From Knufia peltigerae (Eukaryota > Ascomycota > Eurotiomycetes > Chaetothyriales > Trichomeriaceae), in the NCBI GenBank assembly GCA_030247855.1, contig JAPDRN010000050.1, forward strand, positions 162,496-226,495: a stretch of DNA of 64,000 nt, read 5' to 3'. Position numbers and translations under genes: made by a program. The notes beneath the pieces were generated by a model. The model ran no database searches, was not told the DNA's origin, and saw only the letters and a program-made list of their open reading frames with translations. Shown here piece by piece: positions 30,989-42,621 of the stretch; within the stretch, counting starts at the first letter, position 1, and every line of letters starts with the position of its first letter.

Positions 30989-32165
30989 CTTCATCCCACC
31001 ATGTGCTGCCATGAGAAAACAGCAGCAGTCAATTCTCCGCCAGGGCTGAGTGTATCGTGCTATAAGTACGGGGGTGCCTCTCTTCTCCACTAACATGGCT
31101 GTACGCTAAAATCAATACATGACCTGTCGACTTTGTGGATGAAGTTGAAGCCCAAGGGCACTGGCGAAAAAAAGAATCGTTCTACGTACGTCAAGCTTCT
31201 TAAGCTTTTTTCTCGCCTTCGAATCGATATGGCATGAGATCGATTGTCGGCCCTTTTAGCGGCCGCCTCGCTCTTACGAAACCCGATGAACGAGACCAAC
31301 AATTAATGGTGGACGATATCCGAACTTGGTATCCGTACGCCGGCGTCGTCTCTAGCAGAAAGTCGGAGAGTGGCTTGTTTCACAATGCATATTGGATTCG
31401 AGGTAACCCCATGACATCTGACTTTCTGACACCACTACTAGACCCACGGCGAGACTACAAAAAAGTACTGTACAATGTCAACAAGCAGCGCGGAGTCTGG
31501 GGTGACACCCACACAGACAATAATAGGAGAGCGAGCCATATACTACATCTGGTGTGTGGAATCCCATCAAAACTCCAAACCCATCGTGGATGCGATTTTG
31601 ATTGGGATCGACCGCCGACTTTACTCCAAGGGGTATAGAAAGCCTCAAGGCCACTGCGACCGGGGGGCTAATTCGTCACCTACCGCAATTTCGCGTCTAT
31701 CCGAGAATGATTTATCCCCTTTTCCCTTTTTGTGGCCTAGTCGAACGTCAGCATAACTGGAGAGTACGGAGTATCACCAGCTCCTTCAGCTCCTGTGGGC
31801 GTCGTACGGAGCACGGTACTCCGTACGGAATGTGAGGCATCCCAGGCTATGAGGAAACCGTTGGTACCACCCAAATTTGCGTCGATCCCTACCGACAGGC
31901 TTAGCCGGCGCAATAACATCGCGATCGGGGTTCATTATTACTTTCCAGAAGAAAATGCGCCTTTGAATACCACCGTCCTTGTACACCACCTGTGTCAACA
32001 AGCAATACACGCCCCCCGGGCCTTTTCAACACACTCTTTTTTCTCTTCCTTCACAGGAATGATATTTACGTGAGGCAGTGCCCGCGCGTTGTCCAAGGGA
32101 ATCAGTGCACCCTGCTGAAAAATTTCGCCTGTCGTTCGTTACTTCTTACATTCGTTTCATCCAAA
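30989..32165. other. intergenic stretch upstream of the lipoxygenase gene
   Basis: About 1.2 kb. A 134-codon frame (31234-31638) starts with ATG but shows no family features and is not called. The stretch contains TACGGAGTA at 31765 and a 9-bp-stem hairpin of the same word at 31803-31827. Confidence 0.4.
31803..31827. repeat. hairpin made of the TACGGAGTA-type word
   Basis: CGTACGGAG and CTCCGTACG are exact reverse complements separated by a 7-nt loop. The right arm overlaps an exact TACTCCGTA (31817-31825). A further copy lies 30 bp to the left. Confidence 0.85.
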
Positions 32166-34069
32166 ATGGGTCGTCAATCGTTTATGTCGTACTTGCTGTT
32201 GGTCTTGTCGCTGGGCAGCAGCGAGGTCGCGTCGGTCGCCATACAAAGAGCTCCGAGACTGAACGTACGCGCGACGAATGGTTATTCATTGCCGCAGAAC
32301 GACTCCAATGCCTTGTTGAGGTCGACGGATATCGAGACAAAGCAAGCCGGGTTCTTGTATGGCCCTCCGGTCGCCGGTGGACCGTTCTTCCCATCGGGAG
32401 TCTTGGGCGTGGCGAGGGCTGCGGCCGATCAAGTCGAGATTCAGCTCGACGAAGCACCGATCCTCGCAGCTACCGCCGTCGACGCCGCCGACAGTACATT
32501 GTTTGCATTACAGTACAACGGCTTGAAGACCTTGGACGACTACAAGTTGTTGTACGATGGTCACTGGAAGAGCTTCCTCCCACATGGTCCCGTCCCGGGT
32601 ATCCTGTCCAACTACACCCAGGACCTGCTGTTCTCGATGGAACGACTTTCCCTCAGCCCCTACCAGGTCAAGAGACTCAACCCTGCGTCGGACACGTTGC
32701 AATTCACCATCGACGACGCCACCGCGACGAACCTCACGGGCATGACGCTCCAGCAACTCTTCAGCCAAGGTCGTCTCTTCTACGCCGACTACCGGGACCA
32801 GAAGGAGCTCACCCCGACCTCTCGCTACTCGGCGGCGTGCGACGCCTTCTTCTACATCGACCAGAAGACGGAAGAGTTCCTGCCGTTGGCCATCCGTACC
32901 AATGTGGGCTCGAACCTGATCTACACTCCCGCCGATTCTCCCGACGACTGGCTTCTCGCCAAGATCATGTACAATGTCAACGATTTCTGGTTTGCCCAGT
33001 GGAACCACCTGGCCAGCACCCACGAGGTCGTGCAGATTGCCTACATGGCCGCCATTCGATCTCTGAGCGACCAGCATCCGGTCTTGGCTCTCCTGAACCG
33101 CATCATGTACGAGGTCTACGCGATTCAACCTCTCGCCGCGACGTTGCTGTTTTTGCCTGGGGCCGTCGTCGACCAAGTCTTTGCCTACACGGGCACGTCG
33201 GCCCAAGACTACTCGACCAACCTGTACAAGAACGCCGGCAGCGGTCGGTTCCAGTCCAATTACTTCGTGACCGACCTCGAGAGACGTGGGTTGGTCAATT
33301 CGGATTTTGGCCCGGCGTTGAAGAATTTCCCGTTCTACGATGACGCCTCGACCATCTACGACGCCATCCACACCTTCATGACTTCCTTTGTGGGATCGTA
33401 CTACTCTTCAGACTCGGACGTCACCGCCGACAAGGAAATGCAAGCGTGGGTGACCGAGGCTCAAGGTCCGGCTGAAGCCATTGACTTTCCCGAAATCAAG
33501 ACAAAGTCTGATCTGGTTGATGTTTTGACTCACATGGTAAGCAAGATTTCCCCTTGCCTGGCCGTATGACGTAGTCGTTGCCTCTATTTTCAGTTTCTCT
33601 TTTTTGAATCTGCACTGCTGACCTATTTGCTTTGTTTTAGGCACATCTAGCATCCACCTCACACCACACCATCAACACCAACGAATTGATCAGTGTCAGT
33701 TCGACCCTCCCTTTCCACCCACCGTCTCTGTACCAGCCACCACCAACGACAAAGGGAGCCTCGAATTTGGCTCAATACCTCCCTCCACTGGTCAAGGTAG
33801 AAGCTCAGTTCGGTTTTGCGGCTCTCTTTGCCCGTCCATTCTTCGTCGGGTCAAACCGTACGTTGATGAACATGTTCAATGATCAACCGATGTTGAATCG
33901 TATGAACCCGGCCACCCAACAGGCGGCTTCGACCTTTTTCAACACCATGCAACAGTTTAGCGGACAGGTGTCGTCTCGTAACTTTGACTCGAACGGTTTA
34001 AGTCAGGGTATGCCTTTCTTGTGGCAAGCTTTGGATCCAAACGTGGCTCCATATTCTATTACTTCTTGA
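32166..34069 (+). CDS. secreted fungal lipoxygenase (Mn/Fe-type)
   Basis: Two exons, 32166-33536 and 33641-34069, give 599 residues. The ATG at 32166 starts a signal peptide (MGRQSFMSYLLLVLSLGSS). The lipoxygenase core includes DDWLLAKIMYNVNDFWFAQW, metal-binding His281 and His286 in NHLASTH, then RSLSDQHPVLALLNRIMYEV. The intron joins DVLTHM to AHLASTSHHTINTN, supplying His465 and Asn469 with the H-x3-N spacing. Family knowledge: secreted fungal lipoxygenases oxygenate linoleic and linolenic acid to hydroperoxides. The protein ends APYSITS, so the residue giving the C-terminal carboxylate ligand is Ser, where Ile or Val is usual. Manganese or iron cannot be told from sequence. It converges with the cyclo-ligase-like gene. 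Confidence 0.92.
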
Positions 34070-34352
34070 AAAAAAGAAAAAGAACATGTTGTGACGGTTT
34101 ACCCTATGGAGAACATGTGGAGGAGGATATATGTGACGTTTGATTTGACTGTGAAGATATACATGTGTGTTGTTGTAAGGTAGTTGATGTCTTGTGCGTT
34201 CTACCATTCATTCTCGAGACAAAAACCGGAGATGAACAGTGTAATGAGCATGGTCTATGGTCTTGTTTGTCTTTTCTGTTCCGAACTTGGAGAATGTACT
34301 CGGAAAAGCTGTCTTGCCTCCGATCTTTGTGTCCTCTCTGTATTGTTGTATT

Positions 34353-35276
34353 CTATGATTTATCCAACATCATACTCTTCAATTCTTGTAGAGGTGGTAT
34401 GTCATCCAACATACCAGGTTGTAATTTATCCCACAGAATCCCACACGTAGGTTTTTGTACCATGGTCTTCGACTGTGTCTTTGTGCGTGACCGTTCTGGA
34501 TTCGTTCCATCCTGTTGGACATGATGGTCGACGACAATGACCCTCGTAGGTGTGATGACCAAGTCACAAACCGTGTCGAATTCCTCCGGTGTCAATTCTT
34601 GATCTTCCAAAACTTGACAGTCGTGTACGACTGCGACCGTCACACTCGTCAAGGGGTCGACGAGTCCGAGACTGAAAAGTATCGACCATTCCAAGTCGAA
34701 AAAACCGTGACCTTTGCCGAACCGAACACCAAAGGTGTTGATCGCCCCTGTCCCTGTCACGAGAAGAGGCAACACCACCGTTCCACCCTGGGCGTCGCCG
34801 TTGCCGTCGTTGCCGTCACTGTGTGATCGACTGGCGTGCGGGTTTAGTGCACCGGCCATTTCCGACAATCCGACACGTCTACCGAACCTCTCCATGCCGT
34901 CCAAAGTCGATGCCAAAAGGTACGAGTCTCGAGGAATCTCGGTAGGATCCAAAATCCAAAACCCACGACGTATACCATACGTGGTCATCAAGATTGTCTT
35001 TTTGTCCTTCAACGCCCGTAGCCGTAGACCTTCCAAACAATTGTCCGGGGTGATGAAAAGAACCTTGCTGGACCTGTAAATCTCGAGGTCGACAAGTCTG
35101 GTGACGGCTTCGTCGGAACCCCAAAAGTCCGGGATGAAGCTCGAAAAATCATAATGGTGACGCGAATCGGGCAAGGCGACGGACCTCAAGGAAGTCCAGA
35201 CCTGTTGACGAACCAAGGATTTTTCGTCTTGAGGGTGAGGAGAGGGAAGAGGACATTGGTCTTGGTGGATTGTCAT
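34353..35276 (-). CDS. 5-formyltetrahydrofolate cyclo-ligase-like protein (MTHFSD-type)
   Basis: Intronless, 307 residues, starting MTIHQDQCPLP at 35276. Features of the 5-FTHF cyclo-ligase fold are QVWTSLRSVALPD, FITPDNCLEGLRLRALKDKK, VTGTGAINTFGVRFGKGHGF and FDLEWSILFSLGLVD, followed by VTVAVVHDCQVLEDQELTPE and VITPTRVI. The GKGHGFFDLEW loop matches the MTHFSD-like branch better than the true mitochondrial or cytosolic cyclo-ligase, which is about 200 residues long. Whether it retains the ATP-dependent conversion of 5-formyl-THF to 5,10-methenyl-THF is unknown. A Gly/Asn-rich insert (about residues 155-165) interrupts the domain. Confidence 0.87.
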   Translation of the reverse strand: MTIHQDQCPLPSPHPQDEKSLVRQQVWTSLRSVALPDSRHHYDFSSFIPDFWGSDEAVTRLVDLEIYRSSKVLFITPDNCLEGLRLRALKDKKTILMTTYGIRRGFWILDPTEIPRDSYLLASTLDGMERFGRRVGLSEMAGALNPHASRSHSDGNDGNGDAQGGTVVLPLLVTGTGAINTFGVRFGKGHGFFDLEWSILFSLGLVDPLTSVTVAVVHDCQVLEDQELTPEEFDTVCDLVITPTRVIVVDHHVQQDGTNPERSRTKTQSKTMVQKPTCGILWDKLQPGMLDDIPPLQELKSMMLDKS

Positions 35277-35846
35277 TGTTCAGTTGTGAATGAGTGAAAC
35301 AAATAGCTGGTGAGTGTGGAAGTCCGAGGGTAGGTCAGGTGGGTGCTAGGACGAGTCAAGTTGTGATGGATTGACCGAGGTGCTGATACATATGACTTTT
35401 TCACGATTGCTAGATGTGTCGGATACCCTTAAGTAGATGGATGGTAGTTTTTGTTAGCTCATACAGTACATCTCACACTACAGTAATTTATGCCTTCTCA
35501 TCCGAGAGGACTTTATTTTAGTATCTTCTTTTTCTCTCTTTCGAGATCAACAAGACCACATATTACCGAGTGACGAGGGTCCCGTTATCTCAAAAGTGGA
35601 TCATCGATCGTTGTTTGGTGGGTCAGATACCATCACCTCAGTTCCAATACGATCGAAGCACCGTACGAGGACTTGATGAAATATAAAAGGTAGCTAGGTA
35701 GGTTGATGAGGCGATATGAATACCAAAACACCATCACTACATACCTACACAAGCACATACGCTGGTCAAAAACATTCCATTGGATACCAACTTTTATCCT
35801 CATCACCTCTATTACTGTACCTACGACAGTCAACATTCATTAATCA
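35277..35846. other. gap between Rrp3 stop and cyclo-ligase-like start
   Basis: These 570 bp separate two minus-strand genes. They should hold the cyclo-ligase-like promoter and the rrp3 3' flank. Nothing else is recognised. Confidence 0.4.
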
Positions 35847-37292
35847 TCAACCCTCATCTTGATCCATATTGTCTCTTCCTCTCTTATCACCACCGCCCTT
35901 CCCAGTCCTCTTATGTCTCAGTGTAGCTCCTTTCTTGCCCCTGTCCTCGTGTAGCTCCTTCATTTCCATCGCAGCAGCTCTTTGGGCATCACCAACTCTC
36001 TCCGCGAGTACCATGACCTCTTCCTTGACAGCCTCGTACTCTTTTAATTTCTTCCCCAGTGCCCCCTCAATCCTCATCCACAGCTCAACGTCATACTGCG
36101 TGACAAACGAAACCGCCTTGCCGCTCTTACCGGCTCGAGCTGTCCGTCCAACTCGGTGGATGTACGTCTTGCTGTCGTGAGGAAGGTCAAAGTTCACCAC
36201 CAGATCAACAGACGGAATATCCAAACCACGAGCGGCAACGTCAGATGCGACCAGCAAATTTCTCGATCTGGCCCGGAACTTGTTCAGCGCGGCCAATCGA
36301 GCGTGCTGCGAGAGTTGACCGTGAATGGGGATGGCGGAAAATCCCAACGACTTCAACAGTATCGATATGCGTTGCGCCTCGTTGACAGTCCTCGTGAAGA
36401 TGATTCCCGTCTGTCCTGCAAGTTCGTTCAGAATGTGGACGAGATAGAGATCTTTGTGCTTATGAGGGATAAATAGGTATGACTGTATGAGTGTTGATAC
36501 CGTCTGGTACTTGTCCTGCGATACGGCCACACGAAGAGGATTCGACAACGACGCTCGCTGTAGGGACTCGACTTTACTCGACATGGTGGCCGAGAAGAGA
36601 TATGTCTTTCTTCCTTCTTTGGGGATGATCTTGAGAATCTTGTCCAGAACCGGCCCAAAGTCCAGATCGAGGAGACGATCGGCTTCGTCCATGACTAGGT
36701 ATTTCAATTGTCGGAGTGAGAATCCCTTTGTGTTCTCGAGGTGGTCCATCAGACGCCCAGGTGTGGCCACGACAACATGGGGTTGCTTCCCCAGTGCGAT
36801 GGCCTGCGGAATCATGTCCATGCCGCCCACTAGAACCACACATCGGACAGCTATGACCGAGCCCAATGCTTCCACCGCTTGAGAGATCTGGTATGCCAAT
36901 TCTCTCGTCGGGGCCAAAATCAACGAGTGCAGGCCCTGAGGCTTCGCCATCAGGGCTTGTAGGATGGGCAGCACAAACGCAGCCGTCTTCCCGCTTCCGG
37001 TCTCTGCCAACCCTATAAGATCTCGACCCTCGAGGGCTAGGGGTATGGACTCGGCTTGGATCGGGGTAGGGGCTTTGTAGCCAAGGGATTCGCAGGCTTC
37101 GCACAACGAGTCAATGATGCCTAACTCTCTAAATGTGCGAGGACGTCGTTCAGTGGGTTGTTGTTCATCTGTCGTTTCTGCATCGCTCGCGCTGGCTTCA
37201 GAGGGTTCGGTCGGTGTGGTTGACCTCTCGCGGTCTTCAGTTCGGGAGGTCTGGCCATCATGGCTGATTTTTCTTTTCTTGAGGGGCGGCAT
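35847..37292 (-). CDS. rrp3: DEAD-box ATP-dependent rRNA helicase Rrp3 (DDX47)
   Basis: Intronless, 481 residues from the ATG at 37292. All DEAD-box motifs are present in order: Q motif region (TFRELGIIDSLCEACESLGY then KAPTPIQ), AETGSGKT, PTRELAYQI, VATPGRLMD, VMDEADRLL, FSATM, IIFTRTVNEAQR, ASDVAARGLDIPSVD and HRVGRTARAGKSG. The N-terminus is Ser/Thr/Glu-rich with a nuclear-signal-like PLKKRK, and the C-terminus is basic (RGKKGATLRHKRTGKGGGDK). Length and motif wording match Rrp3, which acts in the nucleolus in 18S pre-rRNA maturation. It lies on the same strand as the transporter gene, whose stop is 584 bp upstream of its start. Confidence 0.95.
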   Translation of the reverse strand: MPPLKKRKISHDGQTSRTEDRERSTTPTEPSEASASDAETTDEQQPTERRPRTFRELGIIDSLCEACESLGYKAPTPIQAESIPLALEGRDLIGLAETGSGKTAAFVLPILQALMAKPQGLHSLILAPTRELAYQISQAVEALGSVIAVRCVVLVGGMDMIPQAIALGKQPHVVVATPGRLMDHLENTKGFSLRQLKYLVMDEADRLLDLDFGPVLDKILKIIPKEGRKTYLFSATMSSKVESLQRASLSNPLRVAVSQDKYQTVSTLIQSYLFIPHKHKDLYLVHILNELAGQTGIIFTRTVNEAQRISILLKSLGFSAIPIHGQLSQHARLAALNKFRARSRNLLVASDVAARGLDIPSVDLVVNFDLPHDSKTYIHRVGRTARAGKSGKAVSFVTQYDVELWMRIEGALGKKLKEYEAVKEEVMVLAERVGDAQRAAAMEMKELHEDRGKKGATLRHKRTGKGGGDKRGRDNMDQDEG

Positions 37293-37875
37293 CTTGAGTG
37301 GGCGGGCGGCGTGTTTGTGCGTGGACAGAGAGAGTGAGAAAGAGAGGGATTATTTGTAGAACTTTGGGGAAATATTTTTTGTGATAAGGCCTTATCACAC
37401 GTGACGAGTTTTTCAGCCTCGCCTTTTGCGACGAGGCTGAGCGGGTTCACATTCCGCATAATCGATTACGGATAGTCTATTTGCTTCTTTACTGTACGCT
37501 TACATTGAGTGTTTATTGATCTAGTCAGAATTCTCGCTCTGCGAACATAATAGGCAATCGGCAAGGCCCTGTCGGCACGTTGGTCTTCAGGAGCATATCA
37601 CGGCCGCATGCCCGAGTCATGATTCCGAGGTTCATCGTGTCGATCGTGTCTACAAGAATCCTCAATGGATGAGAACGAGATCTTTGATCAATAGAAATCA
37701 GTATTGGAAATCTACTTCAAACCTGTTGGCTAAATCATTTGATCCCTTCATTACATTCTTCTTCTTTAAGACTGCGAGCTTTCCTCTTCCTCTTGTGAGC
37801 CTGTGTACTCGTCAAACATATCCACCGCACAAAAAGCAGAGAGCAGAGAGAAGCGCTGATTTGTTTGGGTTTTTT
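37293..37875. other. gap between transporter stop and rrp3 start
   Basis: A 583-bp gap with the rrp3 promoter and transporter 3' flank. One GGCTAAA lies at 37728-37734, on the far side of the transporter stop codon, so a role there is doubtful. Confidence 0.4.
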
Positions 37876-39519
37876 TTACACGGAATCTTTGTGGGGCACG
37901 TGCTCGACTTCAGCACCACCTCTCTTCTCATCGGTGGCTTGGAGGACGGTGCCCTCGAGACCCATCTCGGTGGCCATGGCGAGACCCTTGTGGGTGGCAG
38001 CACCACCAGCCAGCAGGGCATCTTCTCCGTCGAAATGCTTGGCAATTTCTTCCAGAGGAGTGTTTCTCGTCTCGACGTAGAAGATGTAGACCACGACAAG
38101 TTCGACGGCGAGCCAGACGCAGTAGACAATGTAGTACTTCCAGCCGATGTCTCCTAGGGCGATTGGGTTGACGTACTGGTTGAAGAAGAGGGCGGCGTCG
38201 ACCATGAGGAACATGACGGTCATACCCTTAGCACGGATGTTGTAAGGGAGGATTTCGACGGTGTAGCCAACCAACATACCGGACCAAGCCCAGTTGTAGA
38301 AGAAGTAGTAGATGTAGATGAAGCCGACGACGGCGTTGGCGGCACCTCGGGCGCCGGTGATGGCGAAGCGGGCCGAGCAGATGGTCCAGCAGATGAAGGT
38401 GATGAGCATACCGGTGGTGGAGAAGAGGAAGAGCTTGCGACGACCGATCTTGTCGACGAAGAAGCAGGAGAGGACGGCGATGAAGAGGTTGAAGATTTGG
38501 AGGACACCGTTGATCAAGTTCTGGGTCAAGGTGTCGGTGTAGCCAATCTGATCCAAGACCTTGGTGATGTAGTACGAGACGAGACCGTTGCCGGACCATT
38601 GTGAGAAGAGACCGGCGGACAAGAGAATGATGAGTCGGCGTCGATTACCCTTGGTCTTGATGAGCTCCATCCAGCCATTGGATTCAAGTTCCTTCTCGAG
38701 TCTGATGGTGTCGCGGATTTCGACGAATTCGACCTGGACCATTTCGTCGTTGATGTTGCCGTTGGCATGGACGTTGCCAAGGACCGCGAGACCCTTCTCT
38801 TCCTTGCCGTGGGCAATATACCAACGGGGGGACTCGGGCACGAACCAGATAAACGCGATCTGGATCAAACTGGGGGCAGCTTGAACAATGGTGGGAATAC
38901 GCCATGCCCAGTTGTTGCTGATGTGATCGGTGCCGTAGGTAAGCCAAGCGGCAACGATGGAACCCGCGTACCAGGTCGTGTTATAGATGGTGGTGAAGAC
39001 GGCACGGTGTTGTGGGTGGACCAACTCGGTGATGAGCAAGGGGGAGGCTCCGTGGGCAATGGCAACACCGAAACCGATCAAGAATCGAGCACCCAAGAAC
39101 ATGTCGTAGTTGGAACCGATCGACTGCAGGATGACACCAACCAGCATGAGGATACATCCCACGAGAATACCCATGCGACGACCGAGGATATCTGCGGCGT
39201 AGGGCACGAATGGGATGGCCGAGATGGAACCAGCAGCCATGATGGCATTCAATATACCGAGTCTACCCTTTGAAGGGTTGCCGAAATGGTCTTTCCATGG
39301 TGTCAGAGTCTGAAGACCGTTCATCATAGATCCATCGTAACTGCCAAAAAGTGATTAGAATCGAGGACTAGTGCTTCGAGTGCTGTCGGCTTACCCGTTT
39401 GTGGCACTGGTCAAGACCACGAACATGAGAATGATGTAGGTCTTTCGCAGAGCTGGATCTTTGTACCAGGTCACCGCCGGGAACTGGCGACCGGCCACCT
39501 CGAAGTAGTCTTTCCCCAT
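37876..39519 (-). CDS. MFS sugar transporter (lactose-permease/hexose type)
   Basis: Two exons on the minus strand, 39519-39395 and 39340-37876, give 529 residues. The intron (39394-39341) joins VVLTSATNG to YDGSMMNGLQTL, the conserved first transmembrane segment. Sugar-porter signatures follow: DILGRRMGI, GARFLIGFGVAIAHGASPLL then ITELVHPQHR, and PESPRWYIAHGKEEKGLAVL, VDKIGRRKLFLFS, and VETRNTPLEEIAKHFDGEDA at the end. Twelve hydrophobic segments can be counted roughly. It is expected in the plasma membrane, importing a sugar with protons. Substrate cannot be read; the neighbours suggest xylose, xylo-oligosaccharides or another hemicellulose sugar. It is head-to-head with the GH10 gene. Confidence 0.93.
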
Positions 39520-39647
39520 GTTCGTTTGATGGTCTGATCCAAGGATACTTCCGTCAGGGGATAATGGTCCTAGGCCAGAAGAGATGGCTGAAAAGCTTGA
39601 TGATGAAGGAGAAGAGACAAGAGTCAGGAATGGAAGCACGAGAGTAG

Positions 39648-39654
39648 TTATATA
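39648..39654 (-). promoter_or_regulatory. candidate TATA box of the MFS transporter
   Basis: TATATAA on the minus strand, about 130 bp upstream of the transporter ATG at 39519. Confidence 0.4.
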
Positions 39655-39810
39655 CAACGTAGCAGTGTCCATGCACACTCATCATACCCCGGCGCTTCAT
39701 CTGGAGAGCCCGCGTGTGGTGTCTGGTGTTAGTCAAACCAGAAGTCCATGTAGCGAACCTGGGATGGGATGGTAGAGACCAATGGGGCCATTCCTTCGCC
39801 TGAATATGCA

Positions 39811-39817
39811 TTTAGCC
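39811..39817 (-). promoter_or_regulatory. XlnR-type site GGCTAAA upstream of the transporter
   Basis: GGCTAAA reads on the transporter's coding strand, 292 bp upstream of its ATG. GGCTAA is the published XlnR core in Aspergillus. Binding here is inferred from the match and from the linked xlnR gene. Confidence 0.55.
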
Positions 39818-40696
39818 AGAGACAAAATGGTCTAGACTAGAGGCGACATCCGAGGCGAAGGGCTGGGTAAAAGTCGGCCCCGCCAATAGAACGGTTGTTC
39901 CTCTGTTCGTCGCGGAGCTTGACTTTAGCTTGGGTCTCTTCGATGGTGATGGATGCGGCGTCGAAGGCAAAAGTCATGGCCCCGACCGGAGCTGGGCACG
40001 GCTGATTTCTTACCTGACATCAGGAATAGACTGACAAGGGGGTCTCATGGAATGAAAGATGCTGTATTCTTTCCCCCTTCGCTTGGTCAGGGCTGTCCGC
40101 GTCAAAACTCGTTGAAGATAGGTGGTAGCTGAAAAAAGAATCCACTGAAGAATCCGTGCCACCTGATCCGGAGGTGTGTGGAGGATGGAATTAGAAGGAG
40201 AAAATGTGGGCAGCACACCACTTGCCCATGGGAGTGAGAAACGACATGTGCTGGGATCATGGGCCGGTGTGGATCCCCCAGAGCCTGACGACCATATGGC
40301 AGAATATCGGCAGTCTCTTTTTTTGCACGGAGGGACGTCCATGCGGCTAGTATCCCCCTATTATCCTATTAACCGGAATGTCGTTTGTCGCGAAGCACGG
40401 AGCAGCCAGACTCTGGACGGCTCATGGTTCATCTCTCTTGTTAACATCGATCGACACACTAGGGCATTTTACCCTGGGCATCCCATCTAACATAAGCTTT
40501 TGGTGGCACTTTTGCAAAAACATCAAGGACTTCACGAGCAACTTCGTCTGGCCACACACGTCCGTCTGGGTATTTCGCGCACGACACGCCACTTCCTCGT
40601 CAAACTAATAGCCATCGGTCGAGCGGCTGGCTACACGAAGGAAAAGCTTGACTCTAATGATTAATTGATCGTCTGAAGCAAGGCTCTCAGGCTTGG

Positions 40697-40703
40697 TTTA
40701 GCC
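40697..40703 (-). promoter_or_regulatory. XlnR-type site GGCTAAA upstream of GH10
   Basis: TTTAGCC on the plus strand, 503 bp upstream of the xylanase ATG. A related GGCTAC occurs near 40630. Confidence 0.55.
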
Positions 40704-41205
40704 TGACTGGGAAAAGCATTTGAGCCTCGTTCGTATAGGTCCGAGTAGCAATGCAATATATCAAAAGGGATATCGATGCTCCACCTCCACATTTCGCCTC
40801 TCACATGGGTCTCCCTGTCCAGATGTACCTCGCCTCGACTCAAGTGTCTGTCTCTTGATATCTACCGGCCACGTGCCTTGTGTATTGCGTGCTACACCAG
40901 ACGCGGAAGGTCGACGTGTTGATTTCGTCTCCTCTGCAGCATGAATCTCAGGCTGCGGGGTCCCGGTTGTTATCCAAGATTCGATCTGCCTCGTCACCGC
41001 AATCTTGGTCGACGCTATCGGCAGGTGTATCTCAAATGAAGACGAAAGGTAATCTTGGATCCTGGTACAGACGAGGATCGATTTTACCGGTGAGAAGTAT
41101 ATGAAGAAGCTCTTCTGCAAGGTACATCGTGACCGTAACGTGCAGCAAATCGAAGAGCATCTTTGTTCATTCCTCATCTTGACGTCTGATTCCTTGCTGT
41201 ATAAC

Positions 41206-42621
41206 ATGCATTCGTATAGTCTTTTGTCAGCCGCGTTCGTGGCTTTGGCAGGCCTTTCAAATGCAAATCCCATGCACCCATGGGGGCCTCCTCCTCCGCC
41301 ACCCCCTCCCCAGAAGCCTTCAGGATTCCCAGGACCCCAATCCTGGCCTGGCAAGCCGGGTCCAACAGCATCCACCACATCATCCGGATCGAGCTCAACA
41401 GCTCCTGCATCTCCATCATGCTCAGGGTATTTCGAGCCGCTGGCACCACCATACTTGAATGACTTGGCTCGCTCTGCTGGGAAGCTATGGTTTGGCAGTG
41501 CCACAGATCAGCCTGTGAGTTCTCTTTGGCACAGACCAGTCCCTGCCATTCCCCATGACTGACGCGGATGCCCAGGGGACAGGAGAGGACACCAACATTC
41601 TCTATCAAGAGATCTTGAATGACACCAACATTTTCGGCCAAATCACTCCGGCCAATGACATGAAGTTCTTCGCCACCGAGCCAGAGCAAGGGGTGTTCAA
41701 CTTCACAGGTGGTCAAGTCGCAGTCGACATTGCCCAAGATCACGGCAAATACCTTCGATGCCACAACTTGGTCTGGAACTCGCAGCTGAGTGACTTTGTT
41801 GTGAACGGCACCTGGACCAACGAGACCCTGACGGCCGTCATGAAGAACCACATTCAAACATTGATCACTCACTGGCAAGATGCCTGTTATTCCTGGGACG
41901 TTGTCAACGAAGCTCTGGCCGCCAATGGTAGTTTCTCTGAGAGTATCTGGGTAAGTCCGATTTTTTGTTCCTTCCCTCTCCCATTTTGTTTATATATATT
42001 CCTTCTTTAGTTGCAGCACAGTCACAATCTGACAAACTGGTGGCCAAACAGTACGATGTGATCGGTCCAGAGTATTTCTTTCTGGCCTACCAGTTCGCCC
42101 AGGAAGCCGTCGAGGCCACTGGCAAGGACATCAAGTTGTTTTACAACGACTACGGTATCGAGGACACGGGCAACAAGACCCAGGCGACGTACGCACTCAT
42201 CAAGGAGGTTCAAGCCCGCGGCATCAAGATCGACGGGGTGGGCCTGGAATCACACTTTGAAGTGGGTGGCACCCCGAGCCTCGAGGAGCAAATAGCCGCG
42301 AAGCAAGGGTACGTGGCGTTGGGGTTGGAGGTGGCCATCACGGAGTTGGATGTTCGCTTCGTCGAGGCCAACATGACCAACGCCACGGCGTTTGCCATGC
42401 AGGCCCAGAACTACTACGACAGCGTAGCCAGCTGCGTCCAGGTCGACGGATGCATCGGCATCACCGTCTGGGACTTTGACGACCAGTACTCCTGGATCCC
42501 TGGCACCTTCCCCGGCCAGGGTGTCGCGGACTTGTACAATGCAGATTTTACCCGGAAGCCCGCCTACTACGCGGTTGGCGAGGCCCTGCAGGGTGTGCCG
42601 TGCTCTGTCTGCTCCGCTTAG
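41206..42621 (+). CDS. secreted GH10 endo-1,4-beta-xylanase
   Basis: Three exons, 41206-41514, 41576-41950 and 42052-42621, give 417 residues. The ATG at 41206 starts a signal peptide (MHSYSLLSAAFVALAGLSNA). A Pro-rich then Ser/Thr-rich linker (residues 22-75) leads into the catalytic barrel with no carbohydrate-binding module. Splicing gives WFGSATDQPGTGEDTNILYQ and FSESIWYDVIGPEYFFLAYQ, both as in GH10. Catalytic residues are the acid/base Glu215 in WDVVNEALA and the nucleophile Glu326 in ITELDVRF; HNLVWNSQLSDFV and TVWDFDDQYSWIPGT are also family blocks. It cuts the xylan backbone outside the cell. It is divergent from the transporter, and its 3' end faces GH115. Confidence 0.95.

Larger units (their letters stand above)
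39520..41205. promoter_or_regulatory. shared divergent promoter region, MFS transporter / GH10 xylanase
   Basis: About 1.7 kb between two divergent start codons, without a supportable gene. It contains two exact XlnR-type sites (39811 and 40697), a TATA-like box for the transporter and at least one SYGGRG word (CCGGAG at 40168-40173) that could bind CreA. The site matches are seen directly; binding is inferred. Confidence 0.6.

Noticed and set aside
31234..31638. 134-codon ATG frame between the unknown gene and the lipoxygenase
   Set aside because: No signal peptide, domain or convincing codon pattern; no upstream promoter signal. Could be a lineage gene but cannot be supported.
32078..33343. 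421-codon second forward frame and a 287-codon reverse frame over the lipoxygenase
   Set aside because: Shadow frames caused by strong G/C at third positions; Arg/Pro-rich without domains.
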